Shown here: in pieces, positions 33,102 to 46,979 of the stretch | Layout of the letters: every line of letters starts with the position of its first letter | How positions within the stretch are numbered: the first letter of the stretch is position 1 | Source of the DNA: Choristoneura fumiferana | Lineage: Eukaryota; Arthropoda; Insecta; Lepidoptera; Tortricidae | DNA length: 64,000 nucleotides | NCBI RefSeq assembly: GCF_025370935.1 | Contig: NC_133482.1 | Coordinates: 15,981,269 to 16,045,268, forward strand | Direction of reading: 5' to 3' | The notes under the pieces: model-generated | Database searches by the model: none | Told to the model about the DNA's origin: nothing | What the model saw: the letters and a program-made list of their open reading frames with translations, nothing else | Made by a program: the position numbers and the translations under genes

Positions 33102-35497
33102 TGTATTTTATCGAGGCCGTATTATTGGTCCGTAATGTTTCGCCTTATGTGAACATAGGTTTATTAGGAGAGGCTAAACTAATTTATTAATTTTATTAAA
33201 TAAAGGTAAATTATGGACAAATAAAGCTAGATAATTGCTAATCTACCCATGAATACGCGAACGAGATTATTGGCAACATTAAACTATCCAGTACGAACGT
33301 GGAAATAGCGCGGCAGAGCCTTTCCTGCCCGACGCAATGGCCGCGGCCTGTTTCTACTATCGGTCGCCATTGTCGCCATTGTCGCCATTGTCGCCGGAAT
33401 TGGGGTATAAATAGAAGCGCGCGAAAGGAGGGGGGATTCTTTTTTTCGACACGGACTCGAGAGGTTCTCTCTGGCATACTTGGTATTAATTCTATCGTCT
33501 TTTTAAATTGTTTTGTGTTAATTATATAGTGAATTGGTGTGTGATTTCCCTGCTTTGTGTATCTTGGTACCGAAGGCTTTTGGTATTAGGGTATCCATTG
33601 CTGGGAATTGCGTATTAATTCATTATGGGGTTTGGGGATCACAATCAGTTGTGATTTTAAAATATTTCTGGAATAGTGGAGGACTTATCGAGTTTCGGCT
33701 CAGTAAAAGCCGATTCTTAGGGAATGGGAGCCAGGTCACCTAGCGGTGGTAACGGACAGGCTGACTTTCCCTGGGAACGTTCTTCAGTGTCAGTGTACGC
33801 CTATGGAGTAAGGGCGGGGTCTTGTATTATACCGGAAGAGACAGGCCTAATTTTCTCCCTGGGTTTTGGAGGGTTTGAGATGCCATACCGGTGTCCTAAA
33901 TCAACCAAGATCTTGTCCTCCTTATCTATTTATTTATCTATTCACACACTTATTCTTCGGCATCGGTATTTGTCTATCCCAATCCTAACACGACAGATAC
34001 TGGTGAGCACACGGGTGATAGGCGTAGGAAACAGAGCCACCCACTCGACTTAGGGGTAATTTAGAATAGGCTCTCTCACTGCACCTTGAGAGAGACTCCG
34101 CGAGTAATCTAAATGTGGAGCCCGGGCTTCTAGTTTGCTGTATCGTGTAGATTAGTTGGTTAGTTTAGAAGTAGGACTAGGATATGGTAGGCTTGAATTG
34201 TGTTTACTTCCACTTGGTAAGGTGGAGGTTGAATTTGCTCTATCTATTTGATTTGATATTTATCTGTGTGTGTCAATTGTGTTTACTTCCACTTGGTAAG
34301 GTGGATGTTGTATTTGCTCTATTTTATTTGATTTGACTTTACTTGTGTGTGTTAATTGTGTTTTCTTTCCATTAACTATACAGCTACTTACCAATTTGCC
34401 TAAGGCTGCTTTAAAGCTTGCCTGCTACATTCAGAACCTAGCCATACTCATGGCGACATACTTACATAAATATAGACAACTAAATGACTGACCTTGACGT
34501 CCGACGAATGAAGGGTTTCGGCGTTTCACTTTTCATTCAATGTCCTAAGTTACAAACGCTAGTAGCCTCAAATACAAGTGAGACAAAATAATTCAACAAC
34601 TCACAATGGAATAATATTTATTTGCTGAAAGTAGAATCTCCTTTGAAGACTGTGGTCGTTCCTGGCAATGGACCTTGGATTGTATGAACCTGTAGTGGCT
34701 ATTAATATCAACTATTTCAATAAGTAATAAGGCTCTATTTTTCTTCTGTAAACTTACAATGTAAGTCATATTGATTAAGACTAAGGCAGAGCAAGTCAGT
34801 GGTTAGCCGGTACCAGGTGATCCGGAAACTACTCATTAATCAATATAATAAAGCACTATAACTTATCTCTACATTCTGCTGAAGTTGGGTTTGTTACTAC
34901 AGGAGTATTGTGATCACGGGTTTGATCCAGGAACAGCCTCAGGCTATAATTGACTTCCCTTTGAAATGTCCTCTCTTATAACATAAAGATATGTTTTATT
35001 TCCTAACAAGGAAGAGGTAGTATGCTCCTTCTGGGCTAACGCAGAGGAGGCGTGTCCAGTACGGGACGAAGGCCACTTTCAGAGGCGGGGAGTGGGCCTC
35101 TGAACTTTAGCTGCGAAATAAAATACCTTCTTCCACACGAACATATCATAGACTATTGACAGACTACTTTAAACAACTAACTACATTTTTCATTGTTCTT
35201 CTTTTATCTTCTCTTTATTATTTAGTTATATTATATAATAAGTGAGCTCTTTTCCCATTATACTAAACGTACTAAAGGGTTACTTTCTAGGACACAACGT
35301 AGGTTCCTTATACTAGACCGCTAGCGATCACTTGGCCAATTTTATGACTTAATCAAGGTAAATCAACTTCAACTAGGTCTAATTATTCGTAGGTTGAGAA
35401 CCCATAATAAGGTAATAATAAATAAATTCGGTTTGTAGGCATAGGAGTAAGCTTTAGGTTAAGAGCTTAAATCGAGTTTAAGGTAGGATTCGTTACA
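33102..35497 (+). repeat. 5' LTR of the large element
   Basis: It matches the 3' LTR (44,140-46,509) closely from 33,127 on, with TATA box at 33,406-33,414 and three tcgccattg repeats before it. The first ~25 bases differ from the other two LTRs (tgtatttta... rather than tgtaacaat...), so the exact left boundary is uncertain. It ends GTTACA. Confidence 0.72.
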
Positions 35498-35501
35498 ATT
35501 T

Positions 35502-35520
35502 TGGTGCCGTAGAAACCAGG
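35502..35520 (+). other. Putative primer-binding site
   Basis: TGGTGCCGTAGAAACCAGG begins with TGG, as expected for pairing with the CCA end of a tRNA, and lies four bases after the LTR. I could not match it to a specific tRNA. Confidence 0.55.
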
Positions 35521-38500
35521 ATAATATGTATATTTTAGTAATTATTACCATTTACTTTATTTATTATGCTTTGCTAAGTTTTTATCTTTCCATTTTTGCT
35601 TCACTGGGTCCTCAAATAATCATTTCTCTGCTAAATCAATTATTAGTTAAATTAAATTATGTTACATTGCTTTAAGATATGATATTAAGTTGATTTTGCC
35701 TTGTTTAGGTCGAATGTTGTTATAATCTTTTGTCATGTGACAATTGGTTATAGCAACAATTTTGTTGACGTGAAAAAGGAAAAGTATAAGTGGGAAATAG
35801 GAGCTCATAATAGGTAGTTGTATTGTTCTAAAGCAGCTTGTAGACTTTTCTTATCGGTGCGGCATTCTTGTACACGTTGCCCTGGGAAAAAAAAAAAATG
35901 TTCATTTTAGCGACTATTAGTAACAGTGAGTGAATAAAAGATCGAAGTTAGTGATGTTGTGATTAATTAGATAAAGGGTGAAGAAAAATAAGTTGATTAC
36001 ATTAAAAATGTAGTATCTTAAGTGATTAAGTAATTTAATAGTGAATTAAGTAGTATAGTAATAGTATAGTTTGATATGAGTAAAATACGTTAGTGACTGA
36101 GTTGTGTAAAGTCAAGTAAAAACGGTTCGACCCCATGAACATAGCAAGCCTAGGAAGTTCCAAGCACATTGAGTATAGTTATAGGTAGTAGCGGGCTGTT
36201 TTCCGCAACTCCACGTCTGGGTGCGCGCGCCTATTTTTCCACATTATATCATTACATTATGGTAGCATATAAGCACTTTATATCAATATATTATTAGTGG
36301 TCGAAACGTCGAGATAAATGTTGCTCGTGTGTTTGGCGTGATAGGTCCTGTTTCTGGTATTTTAACATTACAGAGATCATGAAGTTGAATAGTGAGAACT
36401 AGAGTTTACCTGAAGTTAGGAGGGTAATAACAAATGAAAAATTAGAAAAGGCAAGTACAACCAGGCCCATCGTTAAAGAGATGTAGGAATACTGTCAGAT
36501 TGTAATAGAAACTAGAAAACCTGAAATTAGCTTAGCTTATTAGATGGTTGCAGACAGTGGGGGCACAAAGGAATAAAATTAATGCTTGAAATAAAGAGAT
36601 GATATCTACAGAGACTCTAACATCATTTATTTATTATTTATTAATTAATATAAGAAAAAAATACAATTAATCATTTATTGCATCATTAAACCGCATCACG
36701 ATTTGTATTGATGCTGCGTTGTTTCTGCATTCATTCTAACACATTGAAGTAGTTTACTTTATTTATTCATTCAATATAAAATTACATTATAATTTACATA
36801 AATGTCAGTAAAGTATAAGAATTTATATTGAAATCATCAAGGAAAAAAAGATAATAAAATACCAATCATGTCATGATGTGGAAAATAACAATTAAGATAA
36901 GATCGGTTTTCCTTTAGATTGTCATGGTAGTAGGAGCAATGTTGGTTTGGTTAACTAAATAGTTCATTGAGAATAGCTGACACCAACCAAGGCCACTGGG
37001 TTATGTGGGGGATTAGTGTACGTTCACCCGTGGCTGCCCTGTGCCTGATGTGATGATGATGATGATGATGAATTGGGAATAGAGCAAAAAGTATTCTGAG
37101 TAACAGAGATAATAGAGTAATAGTAAGTTAACTAGGGCTGGACTGGTAGGAAAGATGGGTTTTCTAGAGAAAAGAAAAAAAAGAAAGAAAAAAAAAATTA
37201 ATTAAGTGATATGAATCTGCATTGACTTCCCATTTGTATAGAATAATTTATAGATAAGGTAGGTAATGTTATGCAGGGTCGGCAACGCGCGAGTGATACT
37301 TCGGGTGTTGCAAGCGTTCCTAGGCGGTGGTAATTGCTTAACATCAGGCGGGCCGCATGCCTGTTTGCCACCGACGTGGTATAAAAAAATAGAGGTAGTA
37401 TAGGTAGTTAAGTTACTGTACCTTAATAAATGATGCTCAGCAGTGTTCGGTACATCAGCAATTCAGCATAGCCCTTGCTAGTGTGTAAACCACGGACAAA
37501 AAGCAAGAGTTTTCCCCGGGCCCAGGTCACCTGAAATATATTTTAGTATGGTTATAAATAAATTCATAATGTGAAGAACATTAATAAATTTTAAGAGTAC
37601 ATAGTATGAAAGATTTCTGGAACATAATGAAGATAATTAGAAAACCATTTATAGCATACCTTTACTACCATTCTAATGAATGTTCTCCTTAGCTCTCAGG
37701 ACTGTGACTAAAAATAAATACTCAGCGCTGAAACAAAGTAAAAACCAAAATCAAAATCTAAGCATCAAAATCTGGTTCTAGTTGTTAGACTCCTTATAGA
37801 CTAAGTAGTGTGTAAGCAGTTAGTCTAAGTAGTGTAACTACATTTAAGAATAAAATTAAATATAGATATATTTTATTCTGGGTCTAAGTTCGGTGAAAGT
37901 AAATTTATTCTCGGTCAAAGATCAATTTCATTCACTTTAAAATGTTATGACAGCAGGTTAGTTTCATTAATTGAGAATTATTTCAAGTAATAGCCACATT
38001 GCAAACAAACATATCTACATTTCAATTAAATATAATGATTAGAAAAAGCCCTATCTACTAACTAAAATGATTGCAAGTGATCTTACTAGAGCATCAGATT
38101 GACAAAAATTAGGTATGCTAGCAAACTTTACCTTAAATTTTACCTTATTGAACTTGTGCCTTCTTGATAAAATCATTAAACCAATAACAGAAGGAGAATA
38201 GATAAATGATTTGAATTGATTTGGTTGTGGACTATAGATATTATCAGGAAATAAATGGTTAAGTTAGGTCCATTGCTTGATTATTAACTTTGTTAATAAG
38301 ATTCATTAGTAGTACAATTACAATCATTTTCCGTCAAAACAGGTTAATAACTGATTATCATGTTATTTAGTGTGCAGGATAATTAGGTCTCATTATCGTG
38401 GCTGAATTATTTACAAAACGAAAACTTATTTCATCAAAGTCACGGTTAAAAATTTAACATCTATACTAAAAATAAACAAGGGTACCTACTTACATTCAAG

Positions 38501-41500
38501 TTCCCTTTTTGTGAGATGTTGTGGGTACTTTTGGCGAGGTGGACTTGGTCGTTTGTTGTGATCGTTTGGCGAGTCTTCATATCGCCCTTTCGGTAGGATA
38601 GGGATAGTATTATTTTCATGATACTTCCAAGATTAACACAGATAAAAGAATAGTCCGCGGGATTTCTTTAGGTTATTTATTGGTTATCGAATTGAATTGA
38701 CAGTGACAGGTTAGGGGACCAGTAATGCTCGACCCTATACTGCTCAGCCATCACTGTACGACCTGATAATACGAACTCGTTTTGGATTAGATATATCACA
38801 TCGTACAATGTTAGGTCGTACAAAATCAGGTTGTCCAATAGCACCTTGAACATTATCGGTACAGGATGATAAAGCTCGACCCGTGTTCCAAGTGACATGT
38901 GATTGAATTATCAGGTCGTACAAAATCGGTCGAGCATTGTCCAGGTCGTACAATAACTACACCCACAGGTTACAACGCGAGTGCTGAAAACAATAATTTT
39001 TACTCGTTTGAAAGACGCCCATTCATTATCGCAACTATGATTATGGTTAAAGGTTTTTAAGTAGTACTATTGTATTATAAGTTATTTATTGACTATTTAG
39101 CTTAGGTTAAGTTAGTTATATAGTTATTCATATTATATAAGTTTTACTATTAAGATAGATTTAGATAATGTATGACCACCTTTAATAATTTTTAATATTG
39201 AGTTGGCAGCATTGATTTGAAAGTGATGATGGCGATAGATCTATAGACAAGAACAGTTGTAATATAAAATATCAAATAAAGTAAAAGGACGAAAGTGCAT
39301 GATTAACGACATTAAACAAAGATGAAGCGTAGACGTAAATGAGTTTTAATATTTCGGTAAAGAGCTTGTCAGGTTAGTGCATTAGTGTTGTCTAAAGTGT
39401 CATTTTGTCTCTTTCTAACAAACATACAGGTGCGAGCAATTGTAAAATATATACGTTGCAATGTGTTCTATCTATTAATAATAATTTAAACGTTCATTAC
39501 GGTAGGTAGGAGGTGGTCCGAATCGCGATTGTAATTGAATAGTGACTTCGTTTATGAATACAAAAGCGAGAAAATATTTAATAAATATTTAATTTATTGT
39601 AATCTATGATAACACCAGCGCAGAATAGATAATTAGGCCCTATACCATGAAGTGCAAAACTCGAGCTTCGTATGTTGCCGTCCCGCTGACGCTTGTGATG
39701 ATTGATGCGCGAGTGAGAGAGACGGTGCGATGCGAGATTCGATTTGCGAGTTTTGTAGTAGCCTCTTAGTAGTATTAAGTTGTCAAAATTGACGGTGTCA
39801 AAAGTCATTGATGTCAGCTGTCACACCGCAACCTACCAGTTCGGAAACTAGAATAATGAAACACAATCTTGAACACGACCGGTTGATTCACGAACGAGTT
39901 TAGGAAAATCGGAACTAAATAACAATTTTAGTACCGTTAGTTTTAGAAATCAATGTTTAGTGTAAGTAAATTATTTAGCGTGTAAAGTAGAATTAAAAAT
40001 ATGGCCGTGATCACATGTGTTTTGAAAATTTTATGATAGGATAGTAGTGTTCATTTATCCGAACGCAAAGATCAGTCAGTAGGTACGTACGTAGCTGTCA
40101 GAAGAAAACTGAAAACATCGTTAAAATACGTAATTTTTATGTTGCAAAAACATGAAATGACATGAAAATAATAGCGCAGGTTTTGCTAAGTGAGTAAAAT
40201 GGCTTCCTGTAGGTTGTGCAGTGCTGTTGTTCTTTTTGCCCGGCCAATACGTATGTGTGAAAACAAACTTTATCTCTCTAGCAAAAATAGGACTAATACC
40301 TGATACGGCGGGTAAAGTATGAGTTGTAGACGTTGTAGTCTCATGGTGCAGTGTCATGTAAATGATCTGGCAGATCTACATAGGAAAATGAGCTGGGAAC
40401 TTAGGTAGAAAATTTAGATAGGGTGAGTATGAAATTTCATTGCAAGATGTTCTAATTGATTTATTTATACTGATAACCTGGCAGCAGGGTAGTCCAATAT
40501 CCAAGACGTTTCCAAATCGTTGAATGGATCAGTTGTACATTGTTACTGTACATAGTAGCCTACTGGAACAGGTAGATTTAGTGAGTGATTTTATTAATAA
40601 TATAAGGAAACATCCTCTATACAATTAAATTTTACTTATGTTTGGCAACTATAAGTAATGCAGGTAATCCTGTTTCCTGTGCTGCTTGATGTGTATTGTA
40701 TTGTTATATGGAATAGGTTATGAATTTATAGGTTTATGCGATTACATTCTGGTCGAAGAGCCTATTTTTGTGTGTATTTTGAACTTAGGTATGGTTTGGT
40801 AGTTTAAGTATCTGGGGGCACGGCATTACCAAGTTGAGTTAAACATTTAATATTTAAATGAACAAACATTGATAGGAAAAGAAAATACTAGGTACATAAA
40901 AATAAAAAAAAAAAAAATAATAAAAAATATTAGGTAATTTGCATTCTTTAAGTTCAAAATACAAATTACAAGTTCATTTATTTTTCAATCAGAGGTGAAA
41001 TCAGGTGGATATAAATGACAGGTTATTTTCAGTAACACTATGTTGTGCCATAAGGCATACAGATAGTCACAGTTTCACATGCAGCATACTTCTTATGGAC
41101 ACTTAACAATTCATAAATATCAAAATACATATCTACCTCATAATACTATCTATCTATCTCTATCTATAACAGCCCTTATAGCGCCCGTCTTCGGTCATAG
41201 GCCTCCTCTCTACTTTTCCAGTCTTGCCTATTCATTGCCACTCGCATCTAGTTTACGCTAGCTTGTTGCAGGATATTGTCTGTCCATCTTTTGGTGGTTG
41301 TCCTCTACCGCAGGTGTTAGCACGGGGTCTCCACTCCAGGACTCTCATAATACTATATTATTATTATTATTATTGAAATAATACACTAGCAGCTCTTAGA
41401 GCTGATGCGTGTACATCACTGCACTTGTGAAAAACAAAAACAAAACTCATACGAAAATATCCTCATCTCCTGAGAGTAAGGAGCGGTGTCCTAGCTCCCC

Positions 41501-44127
41501 ATAAACAAGACAAATAGAGAAAAAAAAAAAAAAAAAAAAACAAAAAATTAGATTTTTGTGCTGAGATTCGAACTCGGGAGTCAAGCGCTGCTGAGGTTTG
41601 TGCCGCCGGTCGGTGCCGTTCGGCCACGGCGACTTCTGAAGTGAGGAGCGAATTTATCGACTCCTATCCGCTACGTGACGTACTCCCTCAAATGCAAGTA
41701 ATTGCTTCCTTTCTTATTGCTGAGCCAAAAGTAGCAAACTAGGTTACTGTGTCTCTAACATATTCATCAACATTATAAAAAACCTTCGCAACTAAAAATT
41801 GTAGATAGTTTTTTTTTTTTTTTTAACTGTTTTACATTCCCTCCTTTTAATATTACTGCGGGAAGTTGTTGTATATTCTTGTTGCCATCCCGAAGAAACT
41901 TTTTTGTCATCAAAGCGGTGTTATCAGGTTTGGTGTTAATTCTACCTAGCTGTCGCAAATTATTAGACTATACCTTATTACTGTTTAACTAGCGTTTTCG
42001 GCCTAATTTAAGTAAGTCAGGTAAGAGTGAATTAAGGCTGTGTTCATATGTATTATTATTATAGCCTCCTTGTTTCCATTTTGAATCATAGAACATAATC
42101 ACAAGTGCATGCATTGCATACTTAAGTTAACTATTATACTAGTTATTACATAAGCATTTCATAATAACATTTCAAATTTCACAATTATTTTATATAAATA
42201 ATTTAAATTTTATAAAACTTATTCATAAATTAACTCAAAAAATGTTTATAGGTATGTATGTAAATAGTAGTAAGTAAGTAATTTAGATGATGCATTATTC
42301 AGATAGTTGGTCAAGGTAGAGTGGGCACAGATGTTTCTGTTTGTCTTGCGTGCTCGAGTAGTGTTGTTATGGTTAATAAAATTGGGTGCAGTTGGTATAG
42401 TCACTTTAAAATTGTCTGGATGATGGGAGTTCGTAGGGGGTGTGGCAGAGCATTTGATGCTTGGTGGTAGTTATTTTGGTGCAATGGGTTTTATAACTTA
42501 GTTTTCTTCGGAGCAACAGTAAAATTAATTAAGAATTACAAAATAAAATGTAGATGGAATAATAGTATGTTATTTCAAGAAGTTATTCTTGAGTCTAGAA
42601 AAAAATATGGGACATGTGTTTTGCTGGAGGACATTTCTATTATTTGACTTGTTTCTGGAAATAATTCGGAAAATTTTTATAAATGTATAAAAATATTATT
42701 CCTATGTCAGAGTGGCGTGTTAAAAGGGGGGGCCCATGAGAGTATTATATGTGATTGAGAACAGGGGTAGAGGGTTTAGTAAAGGTGCGAAAGAGCGCGA
42801 GAGGAAGAATGTTTCTGAGGGGATTCAAAATAAGACGAGTGGAAGAAATAAGGTATCCAGTATATGTGGGGCTCTGATGTTGGAATTTTATTTGACTTAT
42901 TGACATTTGAACCGGAACCATTACACTCAACAAACAAAGCCCATGGGTGTAGAAGTTAGGAGTAAGCCAAAAAAAAAAAAAAAAAAAAATTGGCAAAATG
43001 CAGTTAAATTGCCGCCCATGAAGTTTTCACATTCAACACAACATGATACTAGAACCCTACACGTAGCAATGACGATGCGTGATATTGTATAATCTCTACT
43101 ATGATTGAGAATGAAACCCTCAGCATTATTATGAATTTTATGATTACGGGACGACACTAAAATTAAGTTGAATGAGAGGGCACTTGTACTCTTGCAAAAG
43201 GCTTGGTGCATAGAAGATGGAACCTAACAAATTTGTATTGTTTTTTTTTAACAAAATCATTTTTATCGGATATAATCCGAAGTGATAGATAATGACACTA
43301 CTTTGTTATAACAATAAGCGGGGAACTGGGAGTAAGGTGAATGAGGTTCAGGGACTGGAGATGGTTGCTTTGAAATAGCCTTTAAAGCAATGGTTTTAGA
43401 CGCCGACGTTGAGCTTTGTTTTATGGAGGGACACGTTTGCGAAGGGCTTTGATCGTTAAAGGCAGAGCAAGATCGGGTCACTAGCTCTCGTGTATGGGAC
43501 CGGAGGAATCATTTACCCTCGCTGAAACAATAGTTCCTCGTGAAACCCTTTCAGCGTTATTTCTTGCAACTAAAATCTAGTTTTTGTGCCTTAGTAATTT
43601 TATTCTTGGTTGATTTTAAGACGAATTATATACAATATAACGTTACGTTATTGTTGCAACATACACCAAGCTAGGAGTGGTGCGATTGAGGAGAGAGGAT
43701 TAGGTTGCACTGCTGGGATTGGTTCTGAAAGCAATGGATTTGGCCGCCGACGTTTGGCATTGTCTTTAGAAGGGACACATTGGTACTGATTTCGGTCGAC
43801 AAAGGCAGAGCAAGACTGGGTCAAATACTTTTGTGTGTATCACTAGGATCGGGGTGAGCCTAGCACAACTCACTTTTCCTTTTGAGGCAAGAGTCACTCG
43901 TGAAACCCCTTCAGCGTCATTTCTGGCATGTGCGGACTTGATCATTCGCTCCTTGAGTAGTATCACTTTTACGATTGGTCTAAATACACACCACTCAAAG
44001 ATCTTGCCTGGAAGAAGTGAGGAGAGGCAATCATAGAAGGGGAAAATGTCAATAAGTTATTGTGGGCTGATGTTTTATTGGGTTTACAAATTCTACTCCA
44101 GCTAGATACATGTCCGCTTTCATAGAA
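35521..44127 (+). other. Non-coding internal region of the large LTR element
   Basis: AT-rich, many stops in all frames. It includes a reversed dispersed repeat at 37,272-37,390, a (gat)n stretch at 37,052-37,069, a cluster of aggtcgtacaa-type motifs at 38,755-38,955, a LINE-like end at 41,145-41,350 and a tRNA-like SINE head at 41,555-41,637. From 40,291 on it is homologous to window position 1 onward. Confidence 0.65.
41555..41637 (-). mobile_element. tRNA-like SINE head nested in large LTR element
   Basis: Second copy of the segment at 1,258-1,336, in the homologous place, with the same A and B boxes on the minus strand. The adjoining A-tract differs in length between copies. Confidence 0.55.
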
Positions 44128-44139
44128 TTTGGGGGCAAT
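44128..44139 (+). other. Putative polypurine tract
   Basis: 'tttgggggcaat' directly before the 3' LTR; copy 1 has the same with one more G (3,835-3,847). It would prime plus-strand synthesis. Confidence 0.5.
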
Positions 44140-46509
44140 TGTAACAATACGGCCTATGGTCCGTAATGTTTCGCCTTATGTGAACATAGGTTTATTAGGA
44201 GAGGCTAAACTAATTTATTAATTTTATTAAATAAAGGTAAATTATGAACAAATAAAGCTAATCTACCCATAAATATGCGAACGAGATTATTGGCAACATT
44301 AAACTATCCAGTACGAACGTGGAAATAGCGCGGCAGAGCCTTTCCTGCCCGACGCAATGGCCGCGGCCTGTTTCTACTATCGCCATTGTCGCCATTGTCG
44401 CCATTGTCGCCGGAATTGGGGTATAAATAGAAGCGCGCGAAAGGAGGGGGGATTCTTTTCTTCGACACGGACTCGAGAGGTTCTCTCTGGGACACTTGTT
44501 TATTTCTATCGTATTTTTAAATTGTTTTGTGTTATTTTTATAGTGAATTGGTGTGTGGTTTCCCTGCTTTGTGTATCTTGGTATCGAAGGCTTTTGGTAT
44601 TAGGGTATCCATTGCTGGGAATTGCGTATTAATTCATTATGGGGTTTGGGGATCACAATCAGTTGTGATTTTAAATATTTCTGGAATAGTAGAGGACTTA
44701 TCGAGTTTCGGCTCAGTAAAAGCCGATTCCTAGGGAATGGGAGCCAGGTCACCTAGCGGTGGTAACGGACAGGCTGACTTTCCCTGGGAACGTTCTTCAG
44801 TGTCAGTGTACGCCTATGGAGTAAGGGCGGGGTCTTGTATTATACCGGAAGAGACAGGCCTAATTTTCTCCCTGGGTTTTGGAGGGTTTGAGATGCCATA
44901 CCGGTGTCCTAAATCAACCAAGATCTTGTCCTCCTTATCTATTTATTTATCTATTCACACACTTATTCTTCGGCATCGGTATTTGTCTATCCCAATCCTA
45001 ACACGACAGATACTGGTGAGCACACGGGTGATAGGCGTAGGAAACAGAGCCACCCACTCGACGTAGGGGTAATTTAGAATAGGCTCTCTCACTGCACCTT
45101 GAGAGAGACCGCGAGTAATCTAAATGTGGAGCCCGGGCTTCTAGTTTGCTGTATCGTGTAGATTAGTTGGTTAGTTTAGAAGTAGGACTAGGATATGGTA
45201 GGCTTGAATTGTGTTTACTTCCACTTGGTAAGGTGGAGGTTGAATTTGCTCTATCTATTTGATTTGATATTTATCTGTGTGTGTCAATTGTGTTTACTTC
45301 CACTTGGTAAGGTGGAGGTTGTATTTGCTCTATTTTACTTAATTTGACTTTACTTGTGTGTGCTAATCGTGTTTTCTTCCCATTAACTATACAGCTACTT
45401 ACCAATTTGCCTAAGGCTGCTTTAAAGCTTGCCTGCTACATTCAGAACCTAGCCATACTCATGGCGACATACTTACATAAATATAGACAACTAAATGACT
45501 GACCTTGACGTCCGACGAATGAAGGGTTTCGGCGTTTCACTTTTCATTCAATGTCCTAAGTTACAAACGCTAGTAGCCTCAAATACAAGTGAGACAAAAT
45601 AATTCAACAACTCACAATGGAATAATATTTATTTGCTGAAAGTAGAATCTCCTTTGAAGACTGTGGTCGTTCCTGGCAATGGACCTTGGATTGTATGAAC
45701 CTGTAGTGGCTATTAATATCAACTATTTCAATAAGTAATAAGGCTCTATTTTTCTTCTGTAAACTTACAATGTAAGTCATATTGATTAAGACTAAGGCAG
45801 AGCAAGTCAGTGGTTAGCCGGTACCAGGTGATCCGGAAACTACTCATTAATCAATATAATAAAGCACTATAACTTATCTCTACATTCTGCTGAAGTTGGG
45901 TTTGTTACTACAGGAGTATTGTGATCACGGGTTTGATCCAGGAACAGCCTCAGGCTATAATTGACTTCCCTTTGAAATGTCCTCTCTTATAACATAAAGA
46001 TATGTTTTATTTCCTAACAAGGAAGAGGTAGTATGCTCCTTCAGGGCTAACGCAGAGGAGGCGTGTCCAGTACGGGGCGAAGGCCACTTTCAGAGGCGGG
46101 GAGTGGGCCTCTGAACTTTAGCTGCGAAATAAAATACCTTCTTCCACACGAACATATCATAGACTATTGACAGACTACTTTAAACAATTAACTACATTCT
46201 TCATTTGTTCTTCTTTTATCTTCTCTTTATTATTTAGTTAAATTATATAATAAGTGAGCTCTTTTCCCATTATACTAAACGTACTAAAGGGTTACTTTCT
46301 AGGACACAACGTAGGTTCCTTATACTAGACCGCTAGCGATCACTTGGCCAATTTTATGACTTAAATAAGGTAAATCAACTTCAACTAGGTCTAATTATTC
46401 GTAGGTTGAGAACCCATAATAAGGTAATAATAAATAAATTCGGTTTGTAGGCATAGGAGTAAGCTTTAGGTTAAGAGCTTAAATCGAGTTTAAGGTAGGA
46501 TTCGTTACA
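44140..46509 (+). repeat. 3' LTR of the large element
   Basis: 2,370 bp, TGTAAC to GTTACA. TATA box at 44,422-44,430 with three tcgccattg repeats before it. One base after its end the assembly gap begins. Confidence 0.78.
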
Positions 46510-46510
46510 A

Positions 46511-46610
46511 NNNNNNNNNNNNNNNNNNNNNNNNNNNNNNNNNNNNNNNNNNNNNNNNNNNNNNNNNNNNNNNNNNNNNNNNNNNNNNNNNNNNNNNNNN
46601 NNNNNNNNNN
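46511..46610. other. Assembly gap, exactly 100 N
   Basis: 100 N is the usual filler for a scaffold join of unknown length. It falls at the 3' LTR end on the left; on the right, sequence resumes as the reverse complement of about 32,720. Confidence 0.99.
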
Positions 46611-46979
46611 TTCATCGAAATCGTTGGAACCGTTTCCAAGATTTAATACAAGAATTGTTCGTTTAAAGGTACCTATTAGATATAATTCATCTTATCTTGT
46701 TTATGAATCTTGGGGTTCTAGCTAGCATTAAGAGTTGTAATAAATGAACCAAATTTAATTTTTTTAATAGATGTTGAGATACGTAGAAGTCTGAAGTGGC
46801 TCCAAATTGTCTGTGCAACACACGGCCACTGCGTCGCTACTTCTCTTCTTATGAACTTGGCTGGACGGACACGCTGCCGCGTATTTAGGTAGCATGTCTG
46901 AAGTGGGTCGTTCAATATGTTTCTTAGATGATACAAGGCTTCAGCGCTCCGGCATCTATACTTCGCAGCTTGCCAAACG
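46611..46979 (-). other. FAS-B 3' flank
   Basis: Reverse-complement counterpart of 32,407-32,720, with the same possible 'attaaa' signals near 46,760. It contains the former coding end of the ACP exon (46,928-46,979), now beyond the new stop. No thioesterase sequence. Confidence 0.6.

Larger units (their letters stand above)
33102..46509 (+). mobile_element. Complete large LTR retroelement without coding capacity (13.4 kb)
   Basis: Two near-identical LTRs of about 2.4 kb (33,102-35,497 and 44,140-46,509) flank an 8.6-kb internal region. The LTRs end in TGTAAC...GTTACA (6-bp inverted ends, seen fully in the 3' LTR). Four bases after the 5' LTR stands 'tggtgccgtagaaaccagg', a plausible primer-binding site; 'tttgggggcaat' before the 3' LTR is a plausible polypurine tract. 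The internal region has no frame longer than about 100 codons and nothing like gag or pol. This is the structure of a large retrotransposon derivative (LARD), which needs enzymes from another element. High LTR identity suggests recent insertion. It lies about 700 bp after the FAS-A stop codon. Confidence 0.72.
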
